From contig BDSI01000119.1 in NCBI GenBank assembly GCA_003117195.1, forward strand, positions 147,378 to 211,377: a stretch of DNA of 64,000 bases. The letters are read 5' to 3'. Each line of letters opens with the position of its first letter. Position 1 is the first letter of the stretch. This DNA is from Eudorina sp. 2006-703-Eu-15. Lineage: Eukaryota > Chlorophyta > Chlorophyceae > Chlamydomonadales > Volvocaceae. The notes beneath the pieces are model-generated. The model worked only from the letters and a program-made list of their open reading frames with translations, did not search any database and had not been told where the DNA came from. Made by a program: the position numbers and the translations under genes. Positions 12,401-24,172 of the stretch are shown piece after piece.

Positions 12401-15400
12401 CTGATTAGGACGCGGCGGCTCGCAGCGGTCTGGCGCCCTCCAGCGAGGCGGCGGCGGCGGCCGGCGGCGCACCGCCCGCACCCCTGGCGCCGCCCGGGCC
12501 GTCCCCGGTGGCGGCCGCGCCCGCGCCGGGGTCCTCCGCTTCCCCCTCGTCCCCCTCGTCGTCGTCGTCGTCGCTGCCTGTCCTGGTGGCCCAGCCACTG
12601 CTGACTGAGATACCCCGAGTGCTGGAGGTGAGTGTACGTTAGGATGGGGAGGAAGAGGAGGAGGAGGAGAAGGGTGGGGAGGGCGCCAGTGGTCGCGGTC
12701 GGTCGGTCGGTCGGTCAGGAGGTCCGCTAACAAGAGCACATCCCGACGTCGCGGTAGTAAACATCCCGAAGTCGATTGTGGGGTCGGATGTTTGAAAGTT
12801 TGAGACGGCACGAATTGCGCTCAACAGCAGCCCGCCAGTCTGTTTGGGGGCCTCCGCCGCCCAAGGCTTCCCCCTCCTCCGCGCCTTCCGCGCGCGCGTT
12901 CTCCCTGCCGGTGTCGGTGTCGTACAGGTGTCGTACATGCCCATCACGTACATCACGGCGTCGTCCGGCAACGTGTCCGCCACGTCGCTGTTCTTCGCGG
13001 ACTTGTACACCCAGATGTACATCAAGTAAGTACCGTACCACGTCGTACACGTTTGTTGGGGGCAACCTCGAAACGCGTCGGCACACGCGTTGTGTGCACA
13101 GTGAGCCGCGCACTGACCCACGGGTCGGCGCGGGCCTCTCGAGGCCGTACGACTCTCGAATCGACCGCCGCCGTGACCACCATCACCTCTCTTGTCGTAC
13201 TCCCAACGGCGATCTTCCCGTACCCCTCTGCATCCGCACCCATGGTTCATGCATAGTCGCCGCTTGCAGCTGGTAACGTCTTTTATTTATGTCGATGGTT
13301 AGGTTGTAGCAAAGGGTGTTGTTCATCTTCTGCTTCCTTCGCTGTGTGGATCCGCAGGATCAGCAACATCGGCAGCCGGAGGTCCATCCCTCTGGAGACC
13401 ATCCAGGTGGGGTTGGGAGGGTAAGGGTGGGAGGGTATGGGTGGGTGGGTGGGGGGCCGGTAAAGGGCGGAAACGTGTGCCATGCATTTAAAGGTGGGGT
13501 GCGGGGGGGTGGGTGTGCCTCCATGATGTACAACATGGCAGCGTGGTGTGTATGTGAGTACAGCCGTCGTACTTGGGACGTTGGGGTTGGTGCTATCCTG
13601 CAGTACGGTCCTTGGTCCTCTTCATCGCGAGCGGCGTCGGCACCGCTGCAAACCCTGCAAAGACACCCAAACACACGGTCGGCTTCCGCATCATGTGAAA
13701 AATTCCAAATCCAATTTCCCTTTGCATCCGGATCCGCGATCCGGATCCACAGATCCAGTACTGGTTCGAGGGCCCCGACCAGTCCTGGAACCCGCCCGGC
13801 GCCTCCGCTGCCTCCTCCGACTACGGCAGCGACGGCAGTACGACCAGCGGCGGCAGCGACGGCAGTACGACTAGCAGTAGCGGCGGTAGTAATCCGGCGC
13901 TGCCGTTCGAGTTGTCGTGCTCTGACACCACCGCCGCGCTCCGTGAGTCGGAAGTTGGAAGTTGGATATCCTCGGGGCCCCCTCTGGGGAGCGAGAGAGA
14001 GGGAGTGCCGGTGAGGGTGATGAGCTGCAGGGAAGGATCAAGTATGTGTTGATCGGTGGGCGGAGGAAAGGGTTTGCGGGGGAGGGTGTTTGGCGCGCGT
14101 CGCCGCCTTCTCCGCCGCCTCCCTCCTGCCTGCCTCATATCATCTCTCGCCGAGATCTCCTCCTCCTTCTGCTACTGCTGCAGCTGCTGCTGCTGCTGCT
14201 GCCCCCTCCTCCTCCATCACCTTCTCCCCGCCCCCTCCTCCCCTGCCCCCCTCCCCCTGCCCGCCCTCCAGGCGGCGGCTGCAGCGCCCTGGTGTGGGTG
14301 TTCAGTCCGGGCCAGCCAGGTCTTAGGGGTGCCCGCTACGTCCTGGCCCTGGGCTTCAACCCGGGCTCGGGGGACCTACTGCCGCAGCAGGACAACACCA
14401 CCACCAACATGACCGCCGCCAACATGACCAGCGGCAGCAGTAATAGCAGCAGCTCCTCCTCCTCCGCGCCCGCGATGGTCGCCGCTGCCGACGCGGGCAT
14501 GGACACTTCCGACGAGGACGGCTTCCCGCAGCTGGCCAGTGTGGAGCTCATCATCTCCATCGAGCTGACCACGCTGGGGAGGCTGGACGCCAGGCAGGAC
14601 TACAGGTGAGTGTGTGGGGGTCGTAGGGAGGACTACAGGTGAGCGGGTGGGGTGGGGGACTGCAGGTTGGGGGGAGGGGTTGAAGCGGAGGGGGGGTCAG
14701 GCGGGGTGGGTTGAGGGCTCCAGGATGGGGTGGGGTGAGAGGGGTGTCGCGGGATGGATGCGAGTACCAGCAAGAGGGAGGAGCTCCCTCTTGCTGTCCA
14801 TCGCGGGATGGACAGCAAGAGGGAGGAGCGGGGACGAACGGTTGGTGCATCTCACACACCCATCCCCGCGGGTGGCTGCTGCGGCTTTAAGGGATCTGAC
14901 TAGCGAGCTGTGTTTCATGTCAAGGTGCTTCGGGGGCCGCGACCGTCCGTCCGTCCGTCGTGTTATGGTGTGTAACCGTTTCCACGTGTACTCTAACGTG
15001 GTCCGTGATCCAGCGGGGGATGTTGAGGAGGCAGTTGAGGGAAGGCGGCTGTACTGCACTGTACCGGGAGGGGAGGGGAGGGGAGGGGAGGGGAGGGGAG
15101 TCCGGGGCTCCGGAGCATCTCCCCTCCCCTCCCTGCCGGGTCTCGCATCGCAGCGGCCCCGCCTGCCCTGACTCCCCGCTGTGGGCCCTGACTCCCCCGC
15201 TGTGGGGCCCTGACTCCCCCGCTGTGGGGCCCTGACTCCCCGCTGTGGGGCCCTGACTCCCCCGCTGTGGGGCCCTGACTCCCCCGCTGTGGGGCCCTGA
15301 CTCCCCCGCTGTGGGGCCCTGACTCCCCCGCTGTGGGGCCGGCTCCCACCCGCCTCCCTTCTCCCCTTCCGGCCGCCCTTCTCCTGCCACCTTTTCACCG

Positions 15401-18400
15401 TCTTCCCTCCCTCCCTCCCTCCCGACTTCCCTCCCTTGTCCTCCCCTCTCCCCCTCTTGCCCCTCTCCCCTGCCCCTCCCTCAGCTTCATGGACACCCCC
15501 ATCACCGGGCAACAGGCGACGTCCAGTGGGCCGACCTCTCCCGAGAGCGCCTCAGCCTCCGCCGCCAACTCCGCCGCCAACTCCAACTCCAGCTCAGCGG
15601 GCGAGGGCGCCCCCAGGCTGGTGGTACTGCGGGAGAGGCTGCCCAACCCCAGGTGAGGTGGGGGGCTTGCGTCGCGGCAGTGGGGTTCGCCTCTTTGGGC
15701 TGTTGCGGGGGCGGGGGACAGGGGGGCGTAGTGGGATCGCGCTCCGGCTTCTACTCCCTGTCTGGTACTTGCCGTACTTGCCGTGCCTTGGCACACAAAC
15801 GGACCGGAAGGAACCTCGGTGCGGCCTGTCCACCTTTTGATGATGGTCCATTCAATTGAAACATGTGGAGCATTCAAATTTGTGAGACATTGGATATATG
15901 ATATCGTACTGTTGTTATTCCCTTCCTGGTAACCCCCACCTTCCACCAATTTCCTATACCCCACCTTCGCGACGGTTAGGATTCCCGCCTACGTGCGCGG
16001 CATCATCGCCTGGGGATCCCCGCCCGCCACTTCACAGCCCTCCCTGGTGCAGTCTCCGCCCGCCACCCAGCAACCGCCGCAGCCGTCGTACGACATCGAG
16101 GCGATCGATTCGCAACTGCCCGCGGGGAGCTACTGCCAGCAGACGGTGGATGGGAAGCTGGTGCGTCACATGGGTCGGTGGGGATTTTCCGAGTGTCCCA
16201 TGGGTCGGTCGGTGTGTGCACCGAGCGGCCCATGGGTCAGTGCGGGTTACGACACCAGCACACCACAGAAGCTGCCAATGTGCAGTCATTCCAACAGCAC
16301 AGCCGCGTGCTTGACAACGAGCCCCTAAGTGTGCTACGTTTATGACACACCCCCTACACCGCCTGCCCCCTACACCGCCCTCGACCTCGCCTTAACACAA
16401 CTCATAACCCTCTTAACACTACCCTCTTAACTACCCTCTTAACTTCCCTCTTCACCGCCCTTTGATACCTGCCTCGCTGCTACCCATTTGCGTCCCTCCC
16501 CTCCTCCCCTTTGCCCCCCTGTCCTCTCCTCCCCCGTCCTCCCCTTGCCTTCCTTGTCCCCCCTGGAGTGCAGAGCTGCGGCGTGACGGAGACTTACTGC
16601 TGCTCCACCCAGGGTACCATCGTCACTGTCGTACCGCCGGGCTGGGCGACCATCGTCGCGCCAGTGCCGCCGCCACCGCCGCCGCCGCCGCCGCCGGCGC
16701 CACCGCCGCCCGCACAGGCGCTGCCGGCGACAGTGGACGGCGGCAACGACAACGGACCCAACGGAACTAACGGAACCAGCGGCCCTGCGGGACAGCTGGC
16801 TTCACAGACTGGCGGTGACGATGGCGGCGGCGGCGGCAGTGACCGCGCGCGTACGACAGCTATCGCCGTCGGCGCCTCCGTCGGCAGCATCGCCTTGTTG
16901 CTCGGTGTGGGCCTCTTCATCTACCTCCGACCAAGTTGCGGCGACGGCACTGCCGCCGGCGGCGCCGCCGCCGGCGGTGCCGGCCGCGGCCGCCGCCGCC
17001 GCCGCCGCGGTGGCCGCCTTGACGACGCTGCGCAGCGGTCTTCCCGCGGCGGCGGCGGTGGCGGCGCCGCCGCCGCCGGCCGTACTGCCCACCGCCGTTT
17101 GTCCCGTCTGGCGGCCTTTCTGCTGCCCGCCGGCATCAAGCGCTCTGACAGCAGTACGAACAGCAGCAGTAGCACCACCGGCGGCAGTAGCAGCAGTAGC
17201 ACAAGGGGCAGGTCGTCCAGCAGCAGCCATAGCCGCAGCCGCAGTCGCAGCGGCAGCGGCGGCGGCGACGGCCGCGGCTGGCAGGCGGTGTTGACGGACC
17301 TGCACCGGCTGCAGCAGCAGCAGCCGTACCTGGTCACCACACAGATACACGTCACCTCGAGCGAAGGTCCGACGGGTTTTGTGTCGTACGGCACGGTTTT
17401 TGCGTTGTATGACACGGTTTTTTGTCGTACGACACGGTTTTTGTGTCGCGTGGGGCGATGCGCAGAGCTCCCTACCTCACCCCTCCCTCACTGCCTCATT
17501 TGCCCATGTCTTGTTTGAAAACCGTATATTATTTGGATGATACCGTATATTATTTGAATACCGTACCGCATGTCCCGTACCAATCTCGTATACCGTACTT
17601 CCTTGCCCCCCTCTTCCTCGCAGCCAGCGAGCTCCGCTACGTGCTGGATGCGGGCTGGTGGCAGGACAACTCCCCCTGCAAGGGCGGACCCATGGGTCTC
17701 GGACTGCTGCCCAAGTACCCCACGGTCCCCGCGGAGGCTTTCATGGCGCATGTGGCGGCGCTGTCGCCGCCCACCACTCAGGAGCTGAAACAGACGCTGG
17801 CCAGGGGGCTGGGCGGCGGCGGCGGAGGCGGCGGAGGCGATGGTCAGGCTGAGGGCGAGTTTGGGGAAGAGGGCGGCGGCGGCGGGGCGGAGGGCGGCGG
17901 CGGCGGCGCGGGTGGTGGGGGTGGGGGTGTCGTACAGCGCAAGCGCAGCCGCGCGGCGGCGGTCGCCGCGGCGGCCGCCGCGGCGGAGGCGGAGGCGGAG
18001 GGTCGCCGGGGCTGGGCCGCGGCGACGTTGGCGGCGGCGGACCTCGCGGGACTCGACGACGATGACATACGGCTGCGGATCCTCGTGTGAGTGTACGGAC
18101 CGTACTGTCGTATACGTGCTGCCAGCTGCGCTCCCTCCCTGCCGTTCCTTGGGTTGCTGAATGCTGATTGTGAAGCTGTACTGCAAAAGCTTGCGCGTGA
18201 GGCTGTGGTTTCCACACCCGACCGACAACACACCATGTACGACTAGCCCCTCGCGCCTTTATAACCGATGCGGCGTTAAAGAAGCCAACTGTTCCAACGG
18301 CGTAACCAACAACCACCTTACCCACGTGCCCGTGTAAAAACAAACCTTGAAATCGCAGCCGCAAGGCCAAGACCTGGACAGGTCGCGTCGCCGAGAGCTG

Positions 18401-21400
18401 GGAGCTATTGCCGGATTACCCCGCGCATCTGCTACTGCCGCCGCTACAGCCCGAGCCGGCGGCCCTTCAGAACGTGGGAGTGGAGCTACAGCCAGGAGAA
18501 GGCGGCGGCGGCGGCGGCGGCGGCGAGGCTGAAGAGGGTGGCGGCGGCGGCGCGCCTTCCTCTGCCGTCGCCGCCAGCCCGTCGGAGGTTCCCCCCGCCG
18601 CCGCCGCCGAATCTGCGACCCGTCGGGCCCCGTCCCAGATGCCCCTCATCTCACGACTCTTGATGCGCCGTCGTACACTGGCGACGCCGCTGGCGACGCC
18701 GGACGGCGACGGCGCCGCCGCCGCCGGCGCGGCGGCAGCGGCGGCCCCGCCGCCGCTACCTGCTGAGCACCACCATCAACACCACCACCACCATCATCAT
18801 CAGCGGAGGAGTCCCTCCCCTTCCGGCGCCATCGGCAGCCAGGCCCGAGTAGGCATTGAGCTACAGCCACGACAGCAGCAGCAGCTGCTGCTGCCCGCGG
18901 CGGCGGCGCCGCCGCCGCCGCCGCCCCCGGCGACAGGCTCCTCCCGCTTCGTCCCGCCGCTGTGCGCAATGGCCTCATTAGGCCGCGGCGGCGTCGGCGG
19001 CGTCGGCGGCGGCGGCATGCCCGTCGTTGGTGCCGTACCGCCGCCTCCGTCGGTCCCCGGTCTGCCGGTGTCGCTGTCGGTGGCGCCCATCGAGTTGGAT
19101 GTGGAGTACGAGGCGGAGGTGGCGCCGTACCTGGGGCGGCTGATCGGGGTGGGGGGCTTTGGGCGGGTGTACGAGGGGGTGTGGCGGGGGCGGCGGGTGG
19201 CGGTCAAGACGGTGACGGTGGACAGCGAGGCGCAGCGGATGGCGCTGGCCAAGGAGGCGCAGCTGTGCGCCAGGTTCAGGTGGGGAAAGGGGGGCAGGGT
19301 GAGGGGGCCGGGGGGCAGTTGTACGCCAGGTTCAGGTAAGGGGCGGGAGGGGAGAGGGGGGGAGAGGGGAGCGGGGGAGAGAGGGCAGATGGCGGGGGAA
19401 GGTGGCAGGGGGGCGGGGGCAGGGGCTGAGCGACGAGCGGCGGACTCCAGGGGGGGAGAGCACGAAGGGCGCGGAGATGGGTTGGTTTCTGGGTGAGTGG
19501 AGGGCCCTATGGCCCCCTGGACCCGCCCTGCCATATCCCTGTGAGTGAGAGGAGGCTGATGATGTCTGTCTGTCTGTCTGTCTGCCCGTCTGTCTGTCTG
19601 TGCTCCGGTCGGCGTCAACCCCGATACCGCCCTGCCAGCCCGTCAACCCGCATACCCGACCCCCTCCTCCACCCCCTCCTCCACTCCTCCTCCCTCCTCC
19701 CCCCTCCTCCTCCACCCCCCTCCCTCCCTCCCCCTCACAGGAACTGCGACCGGGTGGTTCAGCTGCTGGGCGCCTCCCTCGGCCTCAGCCCGCCCGCGAC
19801 CTCCTCAGCCTCCCCGGGGGCAGTCAGCGCCGGTGCGAGCGGGAGGTCACGGGTCTTCCTCGGCTCCTCGCGCAGCGGCGGCGGCGCCGCCAGCGCCGGC
19901 GGCAGTGCCGGCGGCGCCGCCGGCGGACCGGACGGGACCTCCGGCGGCTCCGCCGCCGCCGGGGCCGGGGCCGCCGCCAGCAGCACCGCCGCCGCACCCT
20001 CCTCCTCATCGCGGGGGGCCCGGGGGGGCGCGGACGTGTCCGAGGCGGGGTCCCGCCGCGGGGGTGAGGGCGAGGCGTGCAGCGGCGGTACGGCAGGGTA
20101 CGGCATGACGGACCTCAGCAGCACCGGCGCGGAGACGTACGCGACATCGGGTGTGGGCACCCCTGGAGTACCCGCCCACCAACCGACCACCACGACGAGA
20201 CCCCTCCACCGCCAGTACGACGTGCAAGCGCCGCCGCCGCCGCCGCAGCAGCAGCAGCGGCAGCAGCAGCAGCTACAGCCTGCCCCCGGTGGGCCCGGCC
20301 AGCAGCTTCCGCAGCCGCCGCCCCAGCACCAGCAGTCCCAGCAGCAGCAGCACGCGGCGCTGATTATGGAGCTGTGTGAGGGCGGCAACCTGGGCGGCCG
20401 CATCCACCACCCTCACATGAGGCGGCTGGATTACCTGGAGGTGCTGCAGGTGGGGGGTGAGAGGGGGGGTCATTCAACCACGCCCTCGTCACGCAGCCCG
20501 GTGTGGCCCTCACCCCATCTGCAACCCCTCCTCAACCCCTCCTCAACCCCTCCTCAACCCCTCCTCAACCCCTCCTGCCCTTCCTTTCCCCTGCTCCACT
20601 TCCCCGCCCCCTCCCTCCCTCCATCCCGCTCTCTCTCTCTCTCCACCCCTCCCCCTCCCTCGACCCCTCCCTCTGGACCGCAGCTGTCCCGGGATGTGGC
20701 GGAGGGACTGGCCCACCTGCATCGTTTCGGAGTGCTGCACAGAGGTGCGCGTGTGTGTGTGGATGCATGTATGTGTATGTGTGTTTGTGGGGGTGGGGGG
20801 GGAGTGTGTGCCAGATGTGTGTTTTTCTTTCTCTGCGGGATGACAAGGTGTGTCGCAGGAAGTAGGAGCCCGGTTGCAGTCCAAGGTCAGGGTTATGCGC
20901 GCTAGGGTTGTGTGAATGGGTGGGTGGGTGGGTGGGTGGGGGTGGGGGTGGGGGGGGCACTGCCTCCCTGGTCGCATCACCCCATAACCCCACGCTCACA
21001 TACCGTAGAGGGCCCTCTTCGAACTGTAGTCGCTGCCCCCTTGCCATTTTCCCTCCTCCACCCCCCCCCTCATCCTCACCCGTCAGACCTCAAGCCGGGC
21101 AATGTGCTGCTGGACGGCAAGGGGCGGGCCAAGATCGCGGACTTCGGCATTTCACGACTCAGGGTATGGGTAGGGGTGTGGATGGCTGCTGGGTCGGTGG
21201 GTCAGCGGGTCGTGGAGTCGGTGGGGCGGTGTACCGGACGGCGCCTGGTATATAGGCCCCGGCCAGCGGGTCAGAACCGCCGATTTGTGTCGATCGCGGG
21301 GCAGGCGAGACGAAGCAGTCATGCACCCCTACCACCTCCCCTACCACCTCCCCTACCACCTCCCCTTCCACCTCCCCTACCACCACCTCTACCACCTCCC

Positions 21401-24137
21401 CTACCACCACCTCTACCACCTCCCCTACCACCACCTCTACCACCTCCCCTACCATCCATCCGGGGCCTGATGTGGTTCCCCCCCGTCCCCCTGTGGTCCA
21501 TCCGGACCTCACCTTGGTGAAGTTCTTCTACCCCGACCCCCGCCCTCTCCCTCCCCCGACCCCCCGCCCTCTCCCTCCCTCCAGGACCCCTACCGCTCCT
21601 GCGTCAACGTCACTCAGCAGGGAGGGACGGTGAGTGAGGCCCACAGCGCCAGGGATGGGATGGGGCTCGGTGTCCTGTCCTGGTTGACAATAGGAGGAGG
21701 GGGCGTCTCGCACCTCTTGGAGCGGGTTTCGGAGCGGATTCATGCAGCGGATGGAGGCACGTGCTGTCTACCAGTCACCCGGTTGGGGATACGGGGGCAG
21801 GGGAGGCACAGGGGTATGTGTGCGTGTGCGTGTGCGTGTGCATGTGCGGGTGCGGGTGTGTCGTAGCAAGGCTCTTGAAACCTTTAAACCCTAGCACCCC
21901 AGTAAGCGACAAAGTAAGCGAGCCTACTGGTGTTGATGATATTGATCATGGTGGTTAAGGCGGTTTGCCGTCCTGCCTGTTTGGTATTTGCCGGCATATC
22001 CCTGATGATCCATCCGACGCCCCGTGTCCCCCCCCCCGCACCTGTCGTACCACGACATGTCGTACCGTGGATCCAACGGCGCGGCGCGCCACGCACTCCT
22101 CTTTGGTGTGATCTTCGCCGTCTGATGGCCGGTAACTGACAACCGAACAACTGACCAACCGTCAACCAATCACGGCGTCGTCTGCCGATGTCATCGGCCG
22201 CCCTCTACACGCCGCCCTGCCACGTCAGCCCAACTACATGGCGCCGGTGAGGGGTCGGTCGGTGGGGGCTCGGTCGGTTGGGTTCAGGTTGAAATTGAAA
22301 TGGCCCAAACCCAGAAACGAGCCCGGTTGGGGGCGACGCGGTTCGTTGACGGCAGCGTCCGTACCTGCCGTACAGCATCCCGCTGCCTGGCCTCTTTTTG
22401 AAGAGAGGTGCTCATCTCTTGTCCTCCGAGACCTCCCTGGAGAAGTCCCGAGGCAGGCCAGGACTAGAGAAATACACCTCCCGCGACCACGCCCCGCCCC
22501 GCCCCGCCCCTCCCCGCCCCTCCCCCCACCGCCCTCTCAGGAGCTGTTCAACGGCACCCGAGTGGACGAGCGAGCCGACCTGTACAGCCTGGGTGAGCTG
22601 GGGGGGGTGGGGGAGGTGGAGAGGGTGGGGTTGGGAGGGTGGGTGGGAGGGGGTGGGTGGGAGGGGGTAGGTGGGGGGGAGGGTGGGGGTGGGAGGGTGG
22701 GTGGGAGGGGGTCGGAGGCTTGGTGTGGGTCGGGAGGCGGTGAGAGAGCTGATGCCGTGCTGTGCCGTGGAGCGCAACCGCCTGGTGAGGTGAGGTGAGG
22801 TGCTGTCGTCTCCAATACCCACACCCCGCGCACACGGCCATGCCACACGGGCCACGCCCCGCCGCTGATCCTCCCACCTGCCCAGATCCCGATCAAACCT
22901 TTTTGCTCTGGCAGCAGCGCAGCGTCGATGTGACCATGTTCATCATCATCACCATCACCATTATCATCATTATCATCATCATCATCATCATCATCATCGT
23001 TATCACCCCATATCCTCCCTCACCCCCCGCCCTCCTGCCAGGCTGCATCATGTACGAGGCGTTGACCCGCAAGGTCCCATTTGACCAACTGATGCGGGGC
23101 CCGGGGGGCGGCGGCGGTGGCGGCGCTGACGGCGGCGGCAACGGCGGGCCCGGTGGCGGCGGCGGCGGCGGTGCCGAGATGGCTCTTCCTCCGCTTCCGA
23201 TGGGCGGTCTGTTTGCGATCATCCTGGCTGTGGCCATCCAGGGCCGTCGGCCCCCCCTGCCCGAGTGGGTGCCCCCGGGGCTGGCGGAGCTGATCCGGGG
23301 CTGCTGGGCGGAGGACCCCAGGAGGAGGCCCACGGCGGCGGAGGTGCGGGCGGCGGCCGGGGGGGAGGGGAGGAAGGGGGAAGGGGGCGAAGGGGAAAGG
23401 GGAAAGGTAGGCGAAAGGGGAACGTTCAGGTGGGAAACTGGACGGGCTGAGAAGGCCCCTCTGGACGCGCCGGTGGGCGGAGGCAAAACCAGAAAGGATG
23501 GTTGGAAACAGGTGGTTGGCGGTTGGCGGTTGGTGGTTGGCGGCTGCGCTGTGTTGTGCTTCAGAAGGGCTTTGCTGCATGTGCTAGGGTTGGTGGGTTG
23601 GATCTCTAAAGGCCCCTTGCCCACATTCGCGTAACCTCCTTCTCCTGTACGGCAGGTGTACGGCCGTCTAGACGCGCTGATCTCTGAGGAGCTGGGTCGG
23701 CGGGCAGCGAGGGCGGCCCGGGTGGGGGTCAGTCGGCCGCGGGTCAGTCGGCAGCTGGGGGCGGCGGCGGCAGGAGGAGGAGGCGCTGCGCTGGGCTCGG
23801 GGGCGTCATCGTCGTCCGGTGGGTGTGTTCTTCGAAACACAGGGCAGGCGTGCATGACATGCCGGGGGGCCCCATAGCGCTGCCTGGAGTGTGTAAATGT
23901 GTGTGTAAATGTGTGTTATGATAACTGAGCCGTATGTGTTGTGTGCGCGTGCACGTCTGTGAAACCTAAACCCTAAACCCTAAAACCCTAACCCCCCCCC
24001 ACCCTCGGGTCCCTAATCGCACCCACAGTGGCCGCGGAGTGCCATGTCCTGCAGCAGCAGCTGTTGCTGCCGTACTGCTGTTTGCTAGGTGCCACGGATT
24101 CGGTGAATACCCCCTCGCGTCCGTCCGTCGTCTTGCG

Positions 24138-24172
<35 letters not shown>

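Larger units (their letters stand above)
12586..16025 (+). other. RLK-1 unit B, CBM3-like module (exons 16-22)
   Basis: VAQPLLTEIPRVLE, VSYMPITYITASS, TQMYIKISNIGS, IPLETIQIQYWFEGP, LSCSD, ARYVLALGFNPGSG, LDARQDYSFMDTPITGQ and AYVRGIIAWGSPP appear in the CBM3 order. Exon phases are the same as in unit A. The D-x-x-W tryptophan of unit A is replaced (GRLDARQDYS). At DNA level exon 14272-14605 is very close to RLK-2 exon 41808-42096. Confidence 0.78.
19105..23343 (+). other. RLK-1 protein kinase domain (TKL-like), exons 25-32
   Basis: Glycine loop GVGGFGRVYEG (about 19145-19175), catalytic Lys in VAVK (codon 19206-19208), alpha-C Glu in LAKEAQLC, HRDLKPGN (its Asp codon is split by the intron 20745-21086), DFG (21140-21148), GGT/PNYMAP/E across three exons, DLYSLGCIMYEALT and the C-lobe RPPLPEWVPPGLAELIRGCW with RRRPTAAE. 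All catalytic residues are present, so it should be active. HRDLKPxN indicates Ser/Thr-type specificity, and the overall pattern is tyrosine-kinase-like/Raf-like. A low-complexity insert of about 190 residues, rich in Gly, Ala and Gln, separates beta-4 (RVVQLLGASLG) from beta-5 (HAALIMELCEGGNL). An 18-nt microexon (22229-22246) encodes PNYMAP. Confidence 0.96.

Noticed and set aside
3451..17366. Split of RLK-1 into a secreted unit A gene and a separate unit B kinase gene
   Set aside because: Exon 9648-10664 is one open frame linking the unit A cysteine motif to the unit B CBM2 start, with no stop or TM helix between.
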